5,776 nt of DNA from a bacterium 42_11 (GTDB lineage: Bacteria > Synergistota > GBS-1), in the NCBI GenBank assembly GCA_001508835.1, contig LGFB01000094.1:1-5776 (forward strand). The letters are read 5' to 3'. Below the pieces are notes generated by a model. It was given only the letters and a program-made list of their open reading frames with translations, was not told the origin of the DNA and did not search any database. Shown here piece after piece: positions 1 through 5,776 of the stretch (position 1 is its first letter; the number at the start of each line of letters is the position of its first letter). Made by a program: the position numbers and the translations under genes.

Positions 1-309
1 TTCTACACCTCCTATCCTCCTAAAAGTATCTTCCAAAATTTGACCTTTCATATCTAACTGCCCTTCGTAAGAGATATATTGCCAATCACACCCACCACAA
101 ACTCCAAAGTGGGGACAACGCGTGGGGATTCGCAAAGGAGACGGTTCTACTATATCACGAACATAGGCAAAAGAGTAATCCTTTTTCTTTTTATCTATTT
201 CGGTCTCTACCACCTCACCCGCAATGGCACCCTTAACAAATACATAACCATTTTCCGTTCGAGCCAATCCATGACCTCCGTACACCATTTTCTCCACAAA
301 AACTCTCAT
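1..309 (-). CDS. RlmD/RlmCD/TrmA-type 23S rRNA (uracil-5-)-methyltransferase, N-terminal 103 residues (3' end beyond window)
   Basis: This partial gene runs off the left edge in frame; only 103 residues are visible. Residues 1-55 look like a TRAM RNA-binding domain (VEKMVYGGHGLAR at 5-17, then a VFVKGAIAGEVVE stretch at 23-35). Cys65, Cys71 and Cys74 follow in a C-x5-C-x2-C arrangement (CPHFGVCGGCDWQYI), the first three ligands of the [4Fe-4S] cluster of this family. A YEGQLDMKGQIL segment and a RRIGG motif come next, also family-typical. Family members use S-adenosylmethionine to make 5-methyluridine in 23S rRNA (RlmC, RlmD, RlmCD) or tRNA (TrmA); the cluster and the direct TRAM-to-Cys layout favour an RlmD/RlmCD-like rRNA enzyme, but the SAM-binding and catalytic regions are outside the window, so the target is not decidable. 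The ATG at 309-307 overlaps the gatB stop as ATGA. An in-frame TAA lies four codons upstream, so the ATG is the first possible conventional start. The cytoplasmic product probably shares the gatCAB transcript. Confidence 0.92.
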   Translation of the reverse strand, partial: MRVFVEKMVYGGHGLARTENGYVFVKGAIAGEVVETEIDKKKKDYSFAYVRDIVEPSPLRIPTRCPHFGVCGGCDWQYISYEGQLDMKGQILEDTFRRIGGVE

Positions 310-1745
310 GAAAGGGATTTAAGCTCCTCCTCTAACACTTTTCTTACCACCGATGGATTGGCTTTACCTTTTGTAGCCCTCATAACCTGCCCCAGCAGGA
401 AATTGAAAGCCTTCTCCTTACCGCTTAGGTAAGACTGAACTGCATCCTGATTTTCCGACAAAACTGATTTTACTATGTCTCTTATCGCCGTTTCATCACT
501 AACCTGCTCCAACCCCTTAGCTTTGACTATATCAAGAGGTTCTCTTCTGGTTTTCACCGCTTCTTCGAAGACGCTTTTCGCTACCTGATTGTTTACTACT
601 CCCTTTTCTAAAAGCTCTATCACTTCTTTAAGATAAGGTATCACAAAGTAGCTCTCCTCTATTCTTAACTTGCACTCGTCGGCAATCCTAAGAAATTCAA
701 CCTGTAACCAGTTAGAGACCTCTTTGGGCTTCCCTATCTCCCTAACGCATGCATCAAAAAGATCCCCCAAGGCTTTAGAAGAGCTCAAGACCGAGACCTC
801 ATAATCCCCCAAACCATAGTCTCTTTTCCATCTCTCTCTTCGATCCTTTGGAAGCTCCGGCATTGTCCTTCTTATCTCCTCAACGAGTTCCCTATCTATG
901 ATTAAGGGGAGCAGGTCCGGTTCGGGAAAATAACGGTAATCATGAGCCTCCTCTTTCCCCCTTAAGGAAGTGGTTATCCCCTTGGAGTCATCCCAATGCC
1001 TCGTTTCCTGAACTACCTCTCCGCCCGAAAGAATAATCTCTGTCTGTCTTTTGATCTCATAAGCTAAAGCTCTCTCTATTGCTCTAAAAGAATTCATGTT
1101 CTTTATCTCCGTCTTCACCCCTCGCTTACCATTCACGGAGATAGATATATTGGCGTCACATCTCAGGGATCCTTCCTCCATGTTACCATCGGAAACGCCT
1201 ATATGTTGAACCAGGCTTCTAAGCTCCATAACAAAGGTTTTAGCCTCCTCTGGAGAAGAAAGGTCAGGCTCGGTCACTATTTCTATAAGGGGAACCCCAC
1301 ATCTATTAAAGTCAACCAAAGAATATTCGGCTCCCTCTATTCTTCCCGTCTTTGTTGGATGAACCAGCTTTCCAGCATCCTCTTCCATATGGACTCTCCT
1401 TATACCTATTCTCTTACCATTAAGCTCAAGGTAACCATTGATTCCTAATGGAATATCATACTGAGATATCTGATAAGCTTTCGGCAAATCCGGATAAAAG
1501 TAATTCTTTCTGTGAAATCTTGTTTTACTCAGAATCTCACAGTTTAAGGCCAAGGCAGTTCTTAAGGCAAGCTTCAACGCCTCCTTGTTAAGCACTGGAA
1601 GGGAACCAGGCAACCCCAAGCAAACAGGACAAACTATACTATTTGGCTCCCTTCCCACATAGTCGGTAGGACAAGAACAAAAAAGCTTGGTTTTGGTTAG
1701 AAGCTGGCAATGTATCTCAAGGCCAATAACAGGCTTAAGCTCCAA
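306..1745 (-). CDS. gatB: Aspartyl/glutamyl-tRNA(Asn/Gln) amidotransferase subunit B (GatB)
   Basis: GatB is the kinase-like, tRNA-binding subunit of GatCAB: it phosphorylates the side chain of Glu-tRNA(Gln) or Asp-tRNA(Asn) with ATP and passes the activated ester to ammonia from GatA. I place the start at TTG 1745, giving 479 residues (usual length about 475-480) beginning MELKPVIGLEIH. A near-perfect GGGAGGTGA Shine-Dalgarno sequence ends 5 nt upstream. In this numbering Glu10 and His12 of the GLEIH motif are present, as are the four zinc-site cysteines (Cys23, Cys25, Cys39, Cys42). RVHMEEDAGK (around 117-126), LVDFNRCGVPLIEIVTEPD (143-161) and GNMEEGSLRCDANIS (187-201) follow. The C-terminal helical YqeY-like tail includes GQVMRATKGKANP (452-464). 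An open frame continues upstream to a TTG at 1772 inside gatA, but those nine codons resemble no GatB N terminus. The stop overlaps the next gene as ATGA. The protein is intact with no missing key residue. Confidence 0.97.
   Translation of the reverse strand: MELKPVIGLEIHCQLLTKTKLFCSCPTDYVGREPNSIVCPVCLGLPGSLPVLNKEALKLALRTALALNCEILSKTRFHRKNYFYPDLPKAYQISQYDIPLGINGYLELNGKRIGIRRVHMEEDAGKLVHPTKTGRIEGAEYSLVDFNRCGVPLIEIVTEPDLSSPEEAKTFVMELRSLVQHIGVSDGNMEEGSLRCDANISISVNGKRGVKTEIKNMNSFRAIERALAYEIKRQTEIILSGGEVVQETRHWDDSKGITTSLRGKEEAHDYRYFPEPDLLPLIIDRELVEEIRRTMPELPKDRRERWKRDYGLGDYEVSVLSSSKALGDLFDACVREIGKPKEVSNWLQVEFLRIADECKLRIEESYFVIPYLKEVIELLEKGVVNNQVAKSVFEEAVKTRREPLDIVKAKGLEQVSDETAIRDIVKSVLSENQDAVQSYLSGKEKAFNFLLGQVMRATKGKANPSVVRKVLEEELKSLS
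324..332 (-). promoter_or_regulatory. Ribosome binding site of the uracil methyltransferase, unusually far from its start
   Basis: A GAGGAGGAG run inside the last codons of gatB is the only good Shine-Dalgarno sequence ahead of the ATG at 309. It sits 14 nt from the start, where 5-9 nt is usual. Since the start overlaps the gatB stop (ATGA), translation is probably coupled to gatB by termination-reinitiation, with this purine run helping. The same bases encode the Glu-rich end of GatB, so the run may simply reflect GAG codons. Confidence 0.45.
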
Positions 1746-1750
1746 AAGAC

Positions 1751-1759
1751 TCACCTCCC
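1751..1759 (-). promoter_or_regulatory. Strong ribosome binding site that sets the gatB start
   Basis: GGGAGGTGA, almost the full complement of the 16S rRNA tail, lies 5 nt upstream of the TTG at 1745. It is made from the last codons and the TGA stop of gatA, so ribosomes finishing gatA terminate on the gatB binding site. It lies downstream of the alternative TTG at 1772 and directly abuts the GTG at 1754, so it can serve neither. Confidence 0.85.
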
Positions 1760-3211
1760 AAAAGGCCTGCAACCTTGCAACTCCGTCTCAGTTTCAAAAG
1801 CTGAAGCAATTTTCAAAAGTCCAAACTCATCCAAAGCTCTTCCTATTAGCTGAATTCCGATAGGCAAATTTTCCTTGGAAAAACCGCCATTTATCGAAAT
1901 AGCACAAATTCCCGCTAAGTTAACCGGAACGGTAAAAACATCTGAAAGATACATAAGTATGGGGTCCTCAATCTTCTCACCTAACTTAAAGGCAGGAGTT
2001 GGAGATGTAGGCGTTAAAATATAGTCCACTTCCTTAAAGGCTTCATCAAAATCCGCTTTAACAAGCCTTCGAACCTTAAGGGCTTTAAGATAGAAAGCAT
2101 CATAATACCCTGCGCTTAAAACATATGTTCCTATCATTATCCTTCTTTTTACCTCATCGCCAAATCCCTTTGTTCTGGTCTCAAGGTACATATCCCTTAA
2201 AGACTTGCCTTTTACTCTTAATCCATATTGAACTCCATCATATCTTGCCAAGTTAGAGCTTGCTTCAGCGGGAGCAATGATGTAATAAGTGGGAAGAGCA
2301 TACTCCGTGTGAGGCAGGGATATCTCCTTTACCGTAGCACCAAGCTTCTCAAAAACTCGCTTCGAATTCTCCATAACCTCCGCCACCGAAGGGTCTAAAG
2401 ATTCGCTAATATACTCTCTTGGAATGCCTATTTTTATGCCACTTAAATCATGATGCCTACATGCCTCAAGATAGTTCGGTAAATCTACCTTCAAAGAGGT
2501 TGAATCTTTTTCGTCTTTCCCAGCTATAACCTGAAGTAAGAGGGCACAATCTCTCACATCCTTGGTCATGGGCCCTATCTGATCCAGTGAAGATGCATAG
2601 GCTATAAGCCCATATCTCGATACCAAGCCATAGGTTGGTTTCAACCCCACTATTCCACAAAAAGCTGCAGGTTGCCTTACAGAACCTCCTGTATCAGAAC
2701 CCAAAGCAAGAATTGTCTCTCCAGCAGCAACGGCAGCAGCCGAACCTCCGCTTGAGCCGCCAGGAACACGCTCCCTATCCCACGGATTCCTTGTAGGGCC
2801 GAAAGCGGAATTTTCCGTTGAGGAACCCATAGCAAACTCGTCGAGATTGGTCTTCCCTATTATTATCGCTCCCGCTCTCTTTACTCTCTCCACTACAGTA
2901 GCATCATAGGGTGGGTAAAATCCCTTCAAGATTTTCGATGCACAGGTTGTCTCTATTCCCTTCGTACACAGGATATCCTTTATAGCAATGGGAATACCTC
3001 CTAAAGGAAGATCCTCTCCCTTCTGTAACCTTGCTTTAATCTCCTTTGCCTGGTTGTAAGCCTCCTCTTTCAAAATCGTTATATAAGAATTAAGATCACG
3101 CTCCACTTCCTCTATTCTCTCGAAGACGGAGTCTAAGATATCTTCCGGAGAGATATCTCCTTTTCTTATTAATTCTTTAAGTTTCCATGCAGGCATATCA
3201 CATAGCTCCAA
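1751..3211 (-). CDS. gatA: Aspartyl/glutamyl-tRNA(Asn/Gln) amidotransferase subunit A (GatA), glutaminase/amidase
   Basis: GatA is the amidase-signature subunit of GatCAB that releases ammonia from glutamine (or asparagine) and channels it to GatB. The 486 residues match the usual length of about 485. The Lys-cisSer-Ser triad is complete: Lys78 in GIPIAIKD, Ser153 in [13 protein letters not shown] and nucleophile Ser177 in [14 protein letters not shown], each one residue below the S. aureus numbers I recall (79/154/178). GLKPTYG (189-195), [15 protein letters not shown] and [10 protein letters not shown] near the C terminus are further family motifs. The start is TTG at 3211 ([15 protein letters not shown]), 12 nt after the gatC stop with GGGAGGG six bases upstream; an in-frame ATG at codon 6 has poorer spacing and would clip the conserved first helix. 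The segment [12 protein letters not shown] differs from the usual AGLPAISVPCGF, with Cys replacing the Pro, a mild variation. The enzyme acts in the cytoplasm in a heterotrimer with GatB and GatC. Confidence 0.97.
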   Translation of the reverse strand: MELCDMPAWKLKELIRKGDISPEDILDSVFERIEEVERDLNSYITILKEEAYNQAKEIKARLQKGEDLPLGGIPIAIKDILCTKGIETTCASKILKGFYPPYDATVVERVKRAGAIIIGKTNLDEFAMGSSTENSAFGPTRNPWDRERVPGGSSGGSAAAVAAGETILALGSDTGGSVRQPAAFCGIVGLKPTYGLVSRYGLIAYASSLDQIGPMTKDVRDCALLLQVIAGKDEKDSTSLKVDLPNYLEACRHHDLSGIKIGIPREYISESLDPSVAEVMENSKRVFEKLGATVKEISLPHTEYALPTYYIIAPAEASSNLARYDGVQYGLRVKGKSLRDMYLETRTKGFGDEVKRRIMIGTYVLSAGYYDAFYLKALKVRRLVKADFDEAFKEVDYILTPTSPTPAFKLGEKIEDPILMYLSDVFTVPVNLAGICAISINGGFSKENLPIGIQLIGRALDEFGLLKIASAFETETELQGCRPFGR

Positions 3212-3217
3212 AGCTAT

Positions 3218-3224
3218 CCCTCCC
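3218..3224 (-). promoter_or_regulatory. Ribosome binding site that sets the gatA TTG start
   Basis: GGGAGGG lies six bases upstream of the TTG at 3211 and starts at the last base of the gatC TAG stop. This spacing supports the TTG over the ATG five codons later. The layout mirrors the gatB site. Confidence 0.8.
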
Positions 3225-3511
3225 TATTCGACTATTTTCGGAACCTTTACATAGCCTCCCTCTTCTTCCGGAGCCATAGATAGCACATCCCTTTGAGAAA
3301 GCCCCTTTTTAACTTCATCCTCTCTCAAAGGAGTTGATTCTTCAATAACATGACTCAAAGGCTCTATATTCGCAGTATCAAGCTCCTGCAACTTAGCAAA
3401 GTATTCAAGTATCCTGCTAAAGTGTTTCAACATTTTCTCCTCTTCCTCTCCCTTCAGGTCCAGATAGGCCAATTTCATTATATGCTTCACATCTTTAATC
3501 GTAACTCTCAT
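3224..3511 (-). CDS. gatC: Aspartyl/glutamyl-tRNA(Asn/Gln) amidotransferase subunit C (GatC)
   Basis: GatC is the small subunit that wraps around the GatA-GatB interface and stabilises the amidotransferase; it has no catalytic role of its own. The 95-residue length is exactly typical. The N-terminal half is helical and charged (VKHIMKLAYLDL at 8-19, then a Glu/Lys-rich helix with FSRILEYFAKLQELD at 31-45). The conserved extended C-terminal half contains IEPLSHV (49-55), TPLREDEV (60-67) and APEEEGGYVKVPKIVE (80-95), a clear GatC signature. It starts with ATG at 3511, 14 nt after the ligA stop, and is followed by gatA after 12 nt, giving the standard C-A-B order. Nothing is missing or odd. Confidence 0.97.
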   Translation of the reverse strand: MRVTIKDVKHIMKLAYLDLKGEEEEKMLKHFSRILEYFAKLQELDTANIEPLSHVIEESTPLREDEVKKGLSQRDVLSMAPEEEGGYVKVPKIVE

Positions 3512-3520
3512 AAATAGCTA

Positions 3521-3525
3521 CCCCC

Positions 3526-3527
<2 letters not shown>
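3521..3527 (-). promoter_or_regulatory. Ribosome binding site of gatC
   Basis: AAGGGGG lies nine bases upstream of the gatC ATG. Its two A bases are part of the ligA TAA stop codon, so the two genes are separated by little more than this site. Confidence 0.65.

Positions 3528-5776
<2,249 letters not shown>

Noticed and set aside
79..432. Plus-strand open frame of 117 codons across the methyltransferase/gatB junction
   Set aside because: It lies opposite two strongly recognised genes, has low-complexity Ser/Thr/Leu-rich content typical of antisense translation, has no convincing ribosome binding site and resembles nothing.
2466..2660. Minus-strand 64-codon open frame inside gatA in a different frame
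   Set aside because: It is wholly inside the well-conserved gatA frame, and its translation resembles no known family. It is an overlapping shadow rather than a nested gene.

Overview
The window holds six bacterial genes, all on the minus strand and packed end to end. Read in the direction of transcription (right to left) they are the 3' end of lysS (class II lysyl-tRNA synthetase), complete ligA (NAD+-dependent DNA ligase), complete gatC, gatA and gatB (the tRNA-dependent amidotransferase GatCAB), and the 5' end of a TRAM-domain, iron-sulfur rRNA/tRNA uracil-5-methyltransferase of the RlmD/RlmCD/TrmA type. The gene junctions are a 32-nt overlap (lysS/ligA), 14 nt (ligA/gatC), 12 nt (gatC/gatA), 5 nt (gatA/gatB, after correcting the gatB start) and a 4-nt ATGA overlap (gatB/methyltransferase). 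There is no room between genes for a conventional terminator or promoter, so the segment reads as the interior of one polycistronic operon whose promoter and terminator lie outside the window. No stretch of 300 bases lacks a gene.

Functionally this is housekeeping information processing. LysRS charges tRNA(Lys). LigA seals nicks in replication and repair. GatCAB converts misacylated Glu-tRNA(Gln) and/or Asp-tRNA(Asn) to Gln-tRNA(Gln)/Asn-tRNA(Asn). The methyltransferase probably makes m5U in rRNA. A ligA-gatCAB-m5U methyltransferase neighbourhood is familiar from Firmicutes (the Bacillus pcrA-ligA...gatCAB...rlmCD region is a looser version).

The organism is a bacterium. The GC content is in the low 40s percent (rough count on a sample), ribosome binding sites are strong and GGAGG-like, TTG starts are used, AGA/AGG and ATA codons are common, the coding strand is purine-rich, and the proteins are rich in Glu, Lys, Arg, Ile and Val. 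That combination suggests a thermophilic, clostridia-like or other deep-branching lineage, but I cannot name the phylum with confidence. The LigA active-site context (EHKIDG) resembles that of Thermus ligase as I recall it.

I looked for repeats, CRISPR, mobile elements, RNA genes, riboswitches and hidden ORFs and found none that hold up. The points worth a second look are small: the gatB start (TTG at 1745 rather than an upstream TTG at 1772), the unusual 14-residue LysS tail created by overlap with ligA, the parallel TTG start modules of gatA and gatB, the long-spaced ribosome binding site of the methyltransferase, and a possible internal promoter within ligA. I see no previously undescribed system here.
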